Origin: Galaxea fascicularis
Taxonomy: Eukaryota > Cnidaria > Anthozoa > Scleractinia > Euphylliidae
Reading direction: 5' to 3'
Assembly: GCA_948470475.1 (NCBI GenBank)
Contig: OX419345.1
Location: 17,867,739-17,931,738 of the forward strand
Length of the DNA: 64,000 nucleotides
Part shown: piece by piece, positions 48,001-59,329 of the stretch
How the letters are laid out: each line of letters begins with the position of its first letter
Numbering within the stretch: the stretch's first letter is position 1
Translations under genes and position numbers: made by a program
The notes under the pieces: generated by a model
The model's database searches: none
What the model was told of the DNA's origin: nothing
What the model saw: only the letters and a program-made list of their open reading frames with translations

Positions 48001-48433
48001 TTAAGAGTTTGCTGAAAGGAAAGAAAACTAAGTATTGCCGTGCGCTTACTGTAAAGCTGGAAAACAAAATAAGATGAAGATTTATCTTGTAACCAAACAT
48101 GCCTCCTTCATACAAAATTTTCTTAAATGTAATGGGATCCTTTACCTCTAAACAATTTAGTCTAATTTTTGCAGCAAAAGTTATAAAAGTAGCAGCAATG
48201 AGATAATCTCAGTAACAAGCGTAAAGTTTTCAATATGAAGACAAGATAACTTTATGTTATGTAATATACGAGCAGTTACTTACCCCAATTCCGGACCACA
48301 AGCCTGAACCTTCGGGGCCACCTTTGCTGAGGTAGATAAATCCACATATCAGCTGGATTAAGGCACACATGCCGATCAGAATGGACACGATTCCGGCTGC
48401 TTTGGCCTTTCCATCTTCGACGAGATTACTCAT
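44047..48433 (-). CDS. Tetraspan membrane protein, paralogue B (MS4A-like topology)
   Basis: Exons 48284-48433, 46524-46580, 45621-45795, 44654-44787 and 44047-44115 join in frame (194 residues). Helix 1 lies in exon 1 (GIVSILIGMCALIQLICGFI) before the loop GGPEGSGLWSG. Helix 2 lies in exon 2 (LLIIAILGIVTW), helix 3 in exon 3 (NILWFIIMIVQVVIALIAW) and helix 4 in exon 4 (FMVIVIVGAISAIFTLAG, then GCMGTCC). Four loop Cys (SECKQVGDTCHC and HNCDD) probably form disulfides. The 22-residue tail reads ETQVVVVQQPG and then TVPEKY. The exon 3 donor is GTCAAA, weaker than in C. Exon sizes match C exactly except the last. Only topology links it to MS4A-type tetraspans; the ligand and role are unknown. 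Confidence 0.9.
44325..44430. repeat. Degenerate hexamer array (TATCGY/GTTATC type) in intron 4 of paralogue B
   Basis: Runs of GTTATCGCTATCGCCATCGTC-like units (imperfect 6-mers) lie between exons 4 and 5. A longer array of the same kind occupies the same intron of paralogue C (52090-52385), so it predates the duplication or arose in both. Confidence 0.75.
45075..45200. repeat. Perfect 126-bp spacerless palindrome
   Basis: Positions 45075-45137 and 45138-45200 are exact reverse complements (63-bp arms, centre TAAAAGCTTTTA), with no mismatch found by eye. The arms share sequence with the foldback at 23366-23492. It lies in the intron between exons 3 and 4 of paralogue B. Confidence 0.9.
46010..46260. 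mobile_element. Short DNA element with GGCCATGTCCACACTG ends
   Basis: The left end GGCCATGTCCACACTGTTGC and the right end, inverted, GCATCAGTGTGGACATGGCC are terminal repeats of about 40 bp. The interior is filled with GAAAACGC/GCGTTTTC motifs in both orientations and a second TCCACACTGATACG pair. It is non-coding and lies in the intron between exons 2 and 3 of paralogue B. Confidence 0.82.
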
Positions 48434-50150
48434 TTCTGTGAAGGCGTGCTCGGGAAACTGACAAGATGGAAACTGCTTCCTGCAAACAACGGTGGAGCTC
48501 AATCACTGCAGGACTACTATGTTCCAAGCGCGCAATTGGAATGAAACGGGGTTGATTTGCATTCTTTTGTGTTTTTTTTCTGTATTGCTGCCAAGAGGAC
48601 CAACCAAAACATTGCATTTTCAAAAGGCCGATAGAGTCTAAAGCCGGTTGTACCGCCGACCAATAGGCTGCAAAGAAGAAAGTCCCTGAAGAGAAAACGC
48701 GATAGATTAGTCTGATTCATTCGCGACAAGGTAATTTAGCGTTCAACGAGAGCCGAGTTGATTGCAATTGTTAATGATAGCGGAGTATTTTCCTTTCGCG
48801 TATGATAGGAAGAAATAGGTTTGGTTCTACAAAATGGTCTGAAAACAAAATCCAAAAGCAACGACTGGAAATTGGTTCGAATGTTGCTGTGAGCAAAATA
48901 TGCTAGTCGTGTTCCGAATGAACCTAATCTAATCAGCGCAAAATGTCAAAAGACTGCTTGATCCCTAATTGGAATCTGGTCTCGTTAGAGTAATCACGTT
49001 GCGTGTTGCGTAGCAACCAAAAACCTGGAGTCTAAACAAAAAGCTACCACCACAAAATCTTTGTAAACTGTTATAGGTTTCGTTCGGTAAATCGCTCCTT
49101 GGCGCCTTGTTTTAAAGAAACCCTAGAAAACTATACATCAGTGAAAAGCTATTAATATGTAGAATCTGAAAACAACTCTAACTTTTTGGTAGACAAGTGC
49201 AAGCGGGGCATTCTAACGAACACTTGATGTGAAAAACGAGACAAACGCTCATGATCGTCCGGCTTCAATACTGGTCTATTAAAAGTATAAATATGATCAT
49301 TACTACAGTAGTGTAAATCTACTGTTACATTAGCGACAAACATGTATTTTCTTTGCCGTCCTCTGTCATGACGGAACTTAGTCATGGCGGATGTGTTTCC
49401 CCTCGGCTAAAATTTAGCGTAGGTTGTTCCTTGTTATTGTTATTGGTAGCACAGTGGGTGGAAGAAAGCGAAACTGTTCGGGTATGTTAGGCCGATGTTT
49501 TCAAAGCTGTATATAGCGAAGGCTCTGAACCAAGATTCAGGGCAAATGGTAGACAGGTGTGACTAGTACAGTAAATCAATCGCAATCAATCACACTGGAA
49601 ACGTATTGATTCTACCTCTCTGACTCTGAATCCAGGACCGGCGAAGATAGAGTGTTTCAGTGAAAGGATGACGAAAACCCAAGGAAGTACAACGTTAGAT
49701 CAATATACTGAGTTGATGAAACCAAGTTGATAAACTGAACATTTGATGAAACAAACTAACAAACACTTCGCAGTATTCCTATGACATTATGGCGCCGGTA
49801 ACTGACGAACTCTACCAAAGAAAGTTTTACTAAAAACCAAGAGTTCTCCAGCAGTGCTAAAAACGTAGAGGCTTCAAATTTTCGAGAGGTAGCAAGAGAC
49901 CAGCTTGCTGTGGGCGTCTGTTTTTGATAATAAAAATTTGAGGACAAATTTTTAAAACCACCCACGATCCGGTTTATGAGTCAAAGCATACAGAGTCACT
50001 TTCAAGGTGCTAAGTCAAAGCTCTAAGCTGGGTTGCTGAGGCTTGTGGGAAGTCTAATATACAGTTCAGCGAGATAGCACTGAAAAAAAATGTAGCCTCA
50101 GAAAGACTCCATGACTCATTGTGACTGAGACTTTGTTTTCACGATAAACA

Positions 50151-50300
50151 ACAGGCCATTTCCGAATTACCGCAGGCCTCTTTTTCAAATCGAGTCTTAG
50201 TGCTCATCCTTTCATATGCAAATCAATTTTCATTCACATGAAAATGAGTTTAATTTGCGCTTTGAAAAAGAGGCCTGAGGTAATTCGGAAATGGCCTATT
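50151..50300. mobile_element. Foldback element, GGCCATTTCCGAATTA family, copy 1
   Basis: The left arm GGCCATTTCCGAATTACCGC and the inverse right arm end in ATGGCCTATT; the inner arm contains AGGCCTCTTTTTCAAA. The copy at 57347-57533 has the same arms and a longer centre. Confidence 0.8.
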
Positions 50301-50966
50301 GCGTCCCCATTAATCTCGTACCCAGATCTCCCATGGCCACCTACAGTGAGATCTGGGTACGAGATTATTTTCACACCTACAGTGAGATCCGATACGAGAT
50401 TAGTCCCCATCTTCACAGTTGGGCAATAATCTCCTGCGGTGCTGTTCTCTTTAAGTTCCGGATTTCGAATCTATTTTTGCATTTTGTACATATAGGTTTG
50501 AATGGACAACATATTGTTAATGAATATAATTTTAAAAGCTTCCTCTCCGAGAATAAAAGAGCATTCACACGGTACACCATATGCTATACCGTAACGCCGA
50601 CTGAAGACCAGCCAAACAAACCACAATTTTGGGTTTGTTTTAAAGCTGGAATTTGAGTTTCGTATAGTCGTGAACAAAAACACGACGATTGAAAAGGAAA
50701 CATACTAAAGTGAGTTGTTAAGGCAACTCACTGACGCTAAAAGCGTAAATGGCGAAACTAGAGGGGTATTTTCACTCTACTGGGGTCTCAAGATTTATTT
50801 CGGGTGCAAGCGGCAAGCAAAAGCAAGCTGCCAGCTGTCAAAACAGCTTTGAGCTACGTTAGACAAGCATAGCTGAAGCATACGCCAAGGACAAGGAGAC
50901 AACCTTCTCCCAAGATTCTTATCATAGCACCTTGGCGTATGCGTTTGTATTTTGAAAGTCCGTTGA

Positions 50967-51068
50967 TCATCATCATCATCATCACAACCATCACCACCAA
51001 CATCACTGTCATCGTCACCGTCACCGTCACCGTCATCGGCATTGTTATCGTCATATCGTCACCGTCAG

Positions 51069-51103
<35 letters not shown>

Positions 51104-51106
51104 ATT
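50967..51106. repeat. CATCAT/CGTCAC simple-sequence array
   Basis: Tandem CAT trinucleotides at both ends flank CGTCAC-type units in the middle. It lies between paralogues B and C. Confidence 0.85.
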
Positions 51107-51772
51107 CGAAATCTGTGATTACGTGCACTTTATTTTGTTAGTGGTAGCCTACAATGTCACTAGACCATATCTCAATCGCAATCGCAGTGGCCTGGGAGTG
51201 GTCAAACAACCTTATCCAAAGCCATTGCACTATTGCCTTAGAATCTCGATTTTTTTTTGTTCCCTTACGTTGTTAGTCTGCAATTATAACTGTAGATGTT
51301 TTTATTTTCATGCAGGCGACGAGATTTTTCCAAAAATTTCCGTTGTCAGGGGTAGGCGGAAATCGCACCCTTAAGACGATTTCACATCCGAGTATACTGT
51401 TGAACATGGTGCCATTGTTGCGAGTTCTAATTATTGGTTCGCCTGTGCGTGAGCGGCTGCATATGTAATTATTAGGCTCACAAAAAGGACGCGATACCTT
51501 TTCGCAAAAAAAGCGTCGCCCGTGAAAGCAAAGAAAAGGAATCGTTCATGATAGCTAGAACTTCATCAAACGAAAACAAACAAACTAACAACCTAACGAA
51601 CATATCAGAGTCAACCACAAATACATGGATATCGAAAAAATAGAGTGTTTTCGAGCAACGGTATTTTAAAACAACAACAACGACGACAGACGACATAGTT
51701 AGTGACCTATGAGGAGAAAAAGTGAAAAAAAACTACAAGACAAAAGATCAGGATGTTTCAACAACTTGATGT

Positions 51773-54700
51773 CTACTGCTTCTCTGGCAAGCCGTAGTCT
51801 GGAGGGGGACCACCCCCTGCAGGGGGATAGGCTCCCACTGGCTGCGCCCCTGGGTAACTTTGCTGGGGAGGATACCCATATCCCGGTTGGCTGGATACTG
51901 TGGTCTGATGAATCGTCATGGGGTATCCTCCCGGCTGCTGCACCACCACCACGTTGGCTTCCTGTGGAAGAAAGGATTGACTGTGTCACTCTGACAAAAT
52001 CTGTCTTACGTTAACAAGAGGTTTGGGTATTGAAGTTGCTCTCGTCTGAACGATCCTCCTGTTCATTGGGAAGCACTTTCACACTAGATATTGATCGTTT
52101 TAACGAAGCGTTTATCATTATCAGTATCGTTATCACTATCACTATCGTTATCGCTGTAGTGATCGCTGTTGTGATCGTGAGGCGTTATCACAACTGTTAC
52201 CCTGATCGTTATCACAGTTATTATCACTATCGCTATTATGATCGCGGTTGCGATCGTGAGGCGTTATCACTACCACCATCACTACTGTTATCCTGATCGT
52301 TATGACAGTTGTTATCGCTACCGCTATGGTTATCGTTATAGATATCGTCATTGTTATCACTATCTTTGTGTTTATCGTGATTACAGGTAAAAACCAGCCG
52401 CACACGATTTAACTTCAATTTTTAATGTTTGCAGGAAAGATAAAAACAGATAACTATAACCAGCTATAACATAATAAACCTACAACCAATATGGCTCCTT
52501 GAACTGGCCTGGTGGAGTCAATTAAATACTCCATGAGAACGCTTTGAGGGTAAATATGAATGATTAGCAACGCAAAACAACCTTCTGTCAAAACAAGAGC
52601 CCATCATGGTCAACCTCAGCGTTTATTTTTAGGTGACCACACTACTTTCCTCCTGCATTCATGTATCTGAAAACGTTTTGGCTCTCTAGGTTTATTTAAT
52701 GCGATCATTTCGGTTGTCTAGATGCAATGCACACCACTCAATAGGCTATATTCGTATTCTCGGTATTGAACTGGATCTAGCTTGAAGTGGAGGCTCTTGC
52801 GGGGGAATCTTTTCATATGTAAATGTATTCCCCCGCAAGAGCCTCCACTTCATGCTTGATCCAGTTCAATACCGAGAATACCGGCGAATATGGCCTATTA
52901 CTCTGTGCCTCAGGTTTGCGTACTTCGTTCTCGGATCCAGGGTCATCGGTTTTACATACAACAGAAGAGCTCTGGGCGTGACAATGGTTACCTGTGGTCT
53001 TGCGCAGCAGGTGGCCATGCATCCAATGATGGAACCTGCCAATGTGAAAATGGCCGCGAAGGCTCCTACGATCACAATGCACAAGAAAATGCTCTCAATC
53101 GTCTTGATGTCATCGCAGTTGTGCACTGTGAGAGAAATATGAAACAAAAGGTTAAGAGACAAATAAACAACAGGAATACGTTTTAGAGGCAGCAAGAAAA
53201 TGTGGTGGATCAAACTGATGTCAGTCAATCCGTTGGAAAGAAACAAAGAAGTCACCCTCCATCTATCACGGTCCATTCATCTACCGACAACCCAGCCAAC
53301 ACTACCCTTACAAATACCTTTGGATACTTCCACTTCAAGAATTCACGGAGAGCAAATGTACCCGAACGAGAAAACGTGGGGAAACCAACAACATCTTTGC
53401 AGTGTACGCGCTGTATGGAATTTCCTCAGTCCGAATTTTTTTACATCTTAATTGCCGGGTAGTTATCGGAATTACTTTCCGGTATTATCACTTGTATTTC
53501 TCGTCTTACCTCAACGTTTGTAGAGACGATTATTCAAATGGTGCTCCACATTGTGCATTACAAGACTCTTTAACATCCGTTGCACTCCAGCGCAAGGGAG
53601 TACGGGTGTGAGGGAATATATTCTTCCTCAGTACTTATCCTGCTAATCTGTAATTGGTCTAAACGCTCCACGTTGATAATTCCTCTAACCCCAGCTTACA
53701 CCGCTAATTTTTCTTGGACTGACATGCTTTATTCACTATCAATATTCAAGAAAATATTTTTCTTACCTGTGATTGGTGTGTTCTCAGATGTATCACAATG
53801 ACATGTGTCGCCGATCTGCTTACACTCAGACTCCACAACTCTTCGGATAACATGCCAGATAAACCATGCAATGAGGGCAATGATCACCTGCACAATCATT
53901 ACGATGAACCACAAGATGCACATCACCAAATAAAACACCATCTACAAATCAGTAAAATGGCATGGAAGGTGTTAGCGTTACATACTAGTCTGGATATAAT
54001 AAAAGTATCGACATTCAGCTACAAAGAAGACCTCAGTGTAACTGCTGACAAAAGACCACCTCACTGTGTTTGCATTTCTTTATTCGTGGATAACAACAAC
54101 ACTATTACTTTAAGCCATTGTTAACTCAAAGAGTTAACTTTAGAATTAAACAAACCGATGGAAGTTAGTGACACATCTTGACGAGAAGAGGAAGAGGACT
54201 GGCAGGATAGCCTATGCAAAAAAATCGGTTTTGGTGAATTCGAAACCGTGAAGAAAGAAAAATCTTATTTATCGTTAGGCTCGGGTCGTATGGCCTGACT
54301 GAAACATTTCCGCGTATTGAGGGGAACAAACCGTGCATTTCAATACGTGGGCGGAGGACGCTGGAAAACTGATTCATTTTGGAGGGACAAAATAAACCAG
54401 CCTTCCTTGATTTGTAAAATTGTAATTATTATTATTATTGTTATTCCTCCACTTTATGTTTTACTTACCACTGTTTTATTTTTCTTTATCCATGTCACGA
54501 TTCCAAGAATCGCTATTATTACCAGCTACAGTGACAAAAAGAAAAGAAAAGCGGAAATGTTGTTTTTGGCAGTCAACCTTACAAATAATCAGAACTGAAA
54601 ACTTGGTGTCAAATTAATAAAACCTCAGTCAATCATTACCCTTTGCAGAATGCAATGATGCTACTAAGTCATAAAACGTTACCGGTAATATTTGGAAAAC

Positions 54701-57700
54701 AAATGAAACAAAACTTGGGGAAAAAATTTTTTTGTCAATTTTAAAGACGGCATAAATAGCCCAAAACACAACACTGAATTTTCTTAACTGCGAACAAAAT
54801 ATTAAATTTAAAATGGTCAGCATCGTGCGCTTTCTCATCCCACTCAAAACCGTAATCTGAGCTCAGAAAAATGTTGTCAGGGGTAACGTGGATACAACAG
54901 TGGCACCCGTAAACATGGGATCTTCTCTTGGGGGCGGAGGGCGTGTCGCGCAGGCAGTAAAAGGTTCCTATTATGACCTCATGAGATACATGACCAGAAT
55001 GTAAGTATAGGGCGTCTCCGTACTCCCCCTTGTTGCACTGACCATGAATACTGAATTGACCACCAGGGACAATGAAACAAATAATACAAATGAACACAAT
55101 GGAGTTAAGAATCCCAAGTGGCGAGAGACAGACCAGTTGGCTATTTACAAGGATGACCGAGGAGTTGATCCAGACACGAAGCAAGAACAACACCAGCTAG
55201 TGGCTAGAGTGGGATTTGAACCCGGGTGAACGCATTAAAAACAAGCGCCCTAGACCACTCGGCCATCCTGCCTCCTGTTCATGACAATAAAACCATGGAA
55301 CAGTTTTTGTGGGATTTCCCTGCATAAATGACTATACCTCTCTAATGTATAGACATGGTCGGGCATTTGTTTCACCCTATAAACTTGTTAGACATGACCT
55401 CATGAATGAGCACACTGATGGGCTTTGGTGATATGATCTTATGTCCATAAAAATGTTCATCATTTCCTTGAGCGTCGAGAAATACGGCTGCGAGTAAATT
55501 GCATCACAAGTTGCATCTTGTTGAAAATCAATTCAAAGATTTCTGTTTACGTTATGTTCGGGCCAATTGTGCAATCAATAAGAACCAAAGACGCTTAAAA
55601 TTGCTGGCATAACGTGACACAGTGTTTTAGGAGCCCCACTCCAGGGATGAAGAGAATACGGGGTGTCCCGGTAAAACTCATAGCGAAAAGGAAAGAACTG
55701 AAAAGGATTTTTGCTTTCAACTATTTAATACATTGAAATAACTGATTAAGTATATCTAACCCCTTCACTCGATAATCCAAGTCTAAAATGACCTAATCTC
55801 AAGAACGTTTTCTTCCTTTTCCATGGTTAAAGTCCTAATATCAGGGGCACCCAACGAACAAATTAAGCAAAAAACCTTTGAGGGATATTTCTACGCTCCT
55901 TGTAATGTTTAAACACTGTTTAAGAGTTAATCAGCTAGAAAAATTTGATCTGTTCGGATCTCTTAGTTGAAAATTGAAAAGCCTGGAAATTTTAGGGAAT
56001 GAAATCTTCATTTCAGAAATGGCTGGCTGAATGTTACCTTCGAAGGACTTCCGTGCGAACTATTTGCCTACCGAAAACGCTTGTCGACCTTTTCAAGAGC
56101 CAAAAATTACAAAAATATCCCTTCCGAAAATCTAAGGGACTATTTTCTCCTAGGTTTCTCTGGTTGCGAATCTTTTAGGTGATGTTTTAGGTAAGAAATC
56201 ATTAGCTTTTGGCGATGCATTATCCGAAAGTCTTAGAACGGGTAGACTCTCCCGAACAGATATTTCACCCGTCGAAGTTTCTCGTTAAGTGCCCCTGTAA
56301 TATATATATATGACCATTGAGAGTCAGCAGCTATTAAACAGTACTTTCTGGCAGTAGTCATTTCTATTTTGCTGAAAAAAATGTTTCAACGTTTCGAGTC
56401 TGAATGTGCTTACAATCCTTTAATGTGTGGCCATTAGGCAGTAATGTGGTACTGTTTGCTGTTCGAAATTTTTAACAGCAAATGACTTTTGCGGCTGAAA
56501 ACCGTTTAAACATGCACACTCTTGATGAAGTCTTCCGATATAAAGGAAAAGATTCACTCGTTATGTAGGACAGGAAACGCATAAAGAAGGCCTTCATACT
56601 GTTAACAAGTACGCGCTTAGTAATACAATAATATGAAATCTCAGTCTCTGGTAAAAACTAAAATCGGCCAAATGAACCGAGTTTAAGAGAATTTTCATTC
56701 AAACAGAAACAATTGTATGAAGCAAATGAAATTGACTTTCTTTATGTGGCAATAGACAAGCTGCCAGAAATACAAAATATGGCAGACCGTATTCAGAAAG
56801 AGGACAGCACCACGGGAGAGTGGTGTCCAACTGTGAAGATAGCAACCGTATTGTTATACAAAATTGTCCGCTATTCATATTTATAGAATGGACGTCAAAT
56901 CTTCGTGTTTTGATTGGTTTAGAGGAGTTTGCGAGTTAACTATTGACGTAGGAATGACGCCCTGAGCCGAAGTAGGAAAACAAATAATAATACTTATTTG
57001 GCAGCGTGTGATGTACTTTACCAACTCACGGAGGTTGTCAAAACGTGGTAAGAACATGTAGGCTACTCACCTGCGTCCTTTCTCTTACCACGTTTTGGAG
57101 TCATCCGTGTGCCAGAGTACAGAATCCTTTCGTGGAACAATTGCAAAATTAATGGAGCCGTCGCCCATTATGAAAGAAATTGCAAGCGGAAATTTCTTTG
57201 AAACCTGCTAGACAACATTCTTGGTCACGCCCACATTATGCGGTTAACAAATCGATTGTTAGAAATTTTAAACCAGGGGTCAGTACATTCTAGAAAAAAG
57301 CATCCAATGCATACACGAGATCTGCTTAGTGCTGTGCGACTACAGAAATAGGCCATTTCCGAATTACCTCAAGCCTTTTTCTCAAAGCGAGTCCTTTCGT
57401 ACGCAAATCAATTTTCTTTCACACACAAATAAAACTCATTTTCATGTGAATGAAAATTGATTTGCATAGGAAAGGATGAGCACTTAGACTCGCTTTGAAA
57501 AAGAGGCCTGAGGTAATTCGGAAATGGCCTATTATCAGAGCGGCAAAACTAAAGTACTTATCTACTATGCATGGATTCTAACAAAGCGGAATAAATTTTA
57601 GTTGAACAAAACCAACTCTGTTAAATTTACAAGACAAACCCAAATTCAAAGTATGCGACTACGATCCTAAGACTACGAGGACAAACAACATACAATGTAA

Positions 57701-59329
57701 GGAGAATCAACTACGGTATTCGCAACAGCCGCAGTAAGAAAATATTTGAGGAACCGTTTTACCTTCAGGAACTCGATATTATAAGAAAAAAATGTCATAC
57801 CCAGGCTCGAGTGTGTAGGTGAAAACGAAAACAAATTCAAGTAAAATAATGTTTATTAACAAGAAAAGGAATTTCAGTTCCGATCCGCACAAAAAAGGCC
57901 CCAATGACATTGCATTATGCAAATCTTAAAGCGCTCGCCATGGCCTTCAAGGTCTTTAAGACTCGTGTTTATTTTGTGTCCTCTATCGGCAATCTGCTTC
58001 TTGATTATTATGACGACGAAAAAGATTGTTAGTGATTGTAGGTATACTTCGAAGCTGAAACTACTGCCAATCGAAAACGTCAAATCCTAGTTGAGAACAG
58101 CTAAACAGCACACCGCGAAAACTACGCGGCGACGATTTTCATCAATAAAATAAAACACGTTTGCATGTTTAAATATATAACATTCGAATAGAAGGGAGTT
58201 TAACAGCAGGCAACTAGAAACAACTTTCGATTTTCTGGTTCTGGAAATAGTATGCGCCATGTTGGTGTCCCTCTTACGGCCGCCGTGGTACATGGCCGGT
58301 TAAAGAAATACCGTGAAGCAGGTCATGCAATCAGTATTCCTAATTTTGTTCCAGGATTGTTGAGGTGACACTTTTACAGTAATATCATATGTGAACATCG
58401 GTCTACCATAAAATAGATCAAACGTCAAAGTACTTCAGTTTGTGAACTATGAAAGCAAAGCATCAGGGTGAAATTCTCGTCAAAGATTTACCTCAGTGGT
58501 GTGTACAAAATATTGAAAGAGGAACTTTTTGGTGTCCTTAGTTTGAGTGAAACGAAAGCTACGGTACAATCAGCAGTACAATGAAATGCAAATTGCAAGC
58601 AAGATTTGAAATATATCCTTGATTCACGCTTCAATATTGCTTTGATCGTGGATTATGTTCCAGTAAAAACGCTTAACAAAATATCGACTTGATGTGTAAA
58701 CAGATTCAAGTTATATTAAATGCCAACTGCTGCAAAAAAGGCGACAAGGTCCGTATAATGAATCCATCCACACGTTTTTTCCAGTTCAATTGAATTTTTT
58801 TTTTTCTGAGAACACAAAACAGTTTGGAATCCTGAGGGACATGTCAACTTGCTCGAGTTTTATACAGATCTTGCATTCGATGTCAAATAAATAAACATTT
58901 GTGTGATAACTGAGAAACGCATTATGAGATTGCCGAAAAAAAAAAGAAGTGTGCGCTAATTTTAATTGACTTGAACTTGATTGAAGAGCTTGAAAGCTGA
59001 AGAAGACGAACTGATCATGATGGTTCTTTTACGGCTAAAACGCATATTATCTGGTCTAATAGTTTTCACTAAAATTTATGAAGAAAAATAGCAGCAATGA
59101 GAATATTTAAACAGGCCTTAAGTTTTCAATATATAGACAAGATATCTTAACGTTCGGTAATATGCAAGCGGTTATTTACCCCAACTCCGGACCACAAGCC
59201 TGAACCTTCGGGTCCACCTTTGCTGAGGTAGATAAATCCACATATCAGCTCGATTAACGCGAATACGGCGATCAGAATTGACACGATTCCGGCTGCTTTA
59301 GCCTTTCCTTCTTCGACGAGATCATTCAT
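51773..59329 (-). CDS. Tetraspan membrane protein, paralogue C (MS4A-like topology)
   Basis: Exons 59180-59329, 54469-54525, 53767-53941, 52992-53125 and 51773-51961 join in frame (234 residues). Helix 1 is GIVSILIAVFALIELICGFI, helix 2 VIIAILGIVTW, helix 3 CILWFIVMIVQVIIALIAW and helix 4 FLCIVIVGAFAAIFTLAG, then GCMATCCARPQ. The loop between helices 3 and 4 carries SECKQIGDTCHC and HNCDD. Unlike B, the tail is long (62 residues) and rich in Gly, Pro, Tyr and Gln (QPGYGYPPQQSYPGAQ, YPPAGGGPPPDYG), like low-complexity tails that bind WW or SH3 domains. Intron 1 is over 4.6 kb and contains a SINE and a foldback element. B and C are clearly recent duplicates by exon identity and shared flanks. 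The MS4A link is by topology only. Confidence 0.9.
52090..52385. repeat. Long degenerate hexamer array (GTTATC/ACTATC type) in intron 4 of paralogue C
   Basis: Imperfect tandem units such as GTTATCACTATC, GTTATCGCTGTAG and GATCGTTATCAC extend over about 300 bp, including two copies of GATCGTGAGGCGTTATCAC about 80 bp apart (52174 and 52253). They lie between exons 4 and 5. Confidence 0.8.
52740..52899. mobile_element. Foldback element, AATAGGCCATTT family, copy 2 (inverted)
   Basis: The arms match those of 14006-14161 (GTATTCTCGGTATTGAA, GAGGCTCTTGCGGGGGAAT). The loop CTTTTCATATGTAAATGT is the exact reverse complement of the loop in copy 1, so this copy is inserted in the opposite orientation or its centre has inverted. 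It lies in intron 4 of paralogue C. Confidence 0.88.
55202..55273 (-). repeat. tRNA-Leu-like SINE head or tRNA pseudogene
   Basis: On the minus strand it starts GGCAGGATGGCCGAGTGG (Leu-type A box) and ends with B box GGGTTCAAATCCC. The acceptor stem pairs poorly and the long variable arm of a real tRNA-Leu is missing, so it is a SINE head or pseudogene. It lies in intron 1 of paralogue C. Confidence 0.65.
57347..57533. mobile_element. Foldback element, GGCCATTTCCGAATTA family, copy 2
   Basis: The ends AATAGGCCATTTCCGAATTA and TAATTCGGAAATGGCCTATT are perfect inverses. Inner arms include GATTTGCATAGGAAAGGATG. The centre is about 35 bp longer than in the copy at 50151-50300. It lies in intron 1 of paralogue C. 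Confidence 0.85.

Larger units (their letters stand above)
48434..51772. other. Spacer between paralogues B and C
   Basis: It holds the 5' flank of B, a foldback element (50151-50300), a CATC-type simple repeat (50967-51106) and the 3' flank of C. Open frames here (for example 50291-50656) lack splice context and overlap the foldback. Confidence 0.45.
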
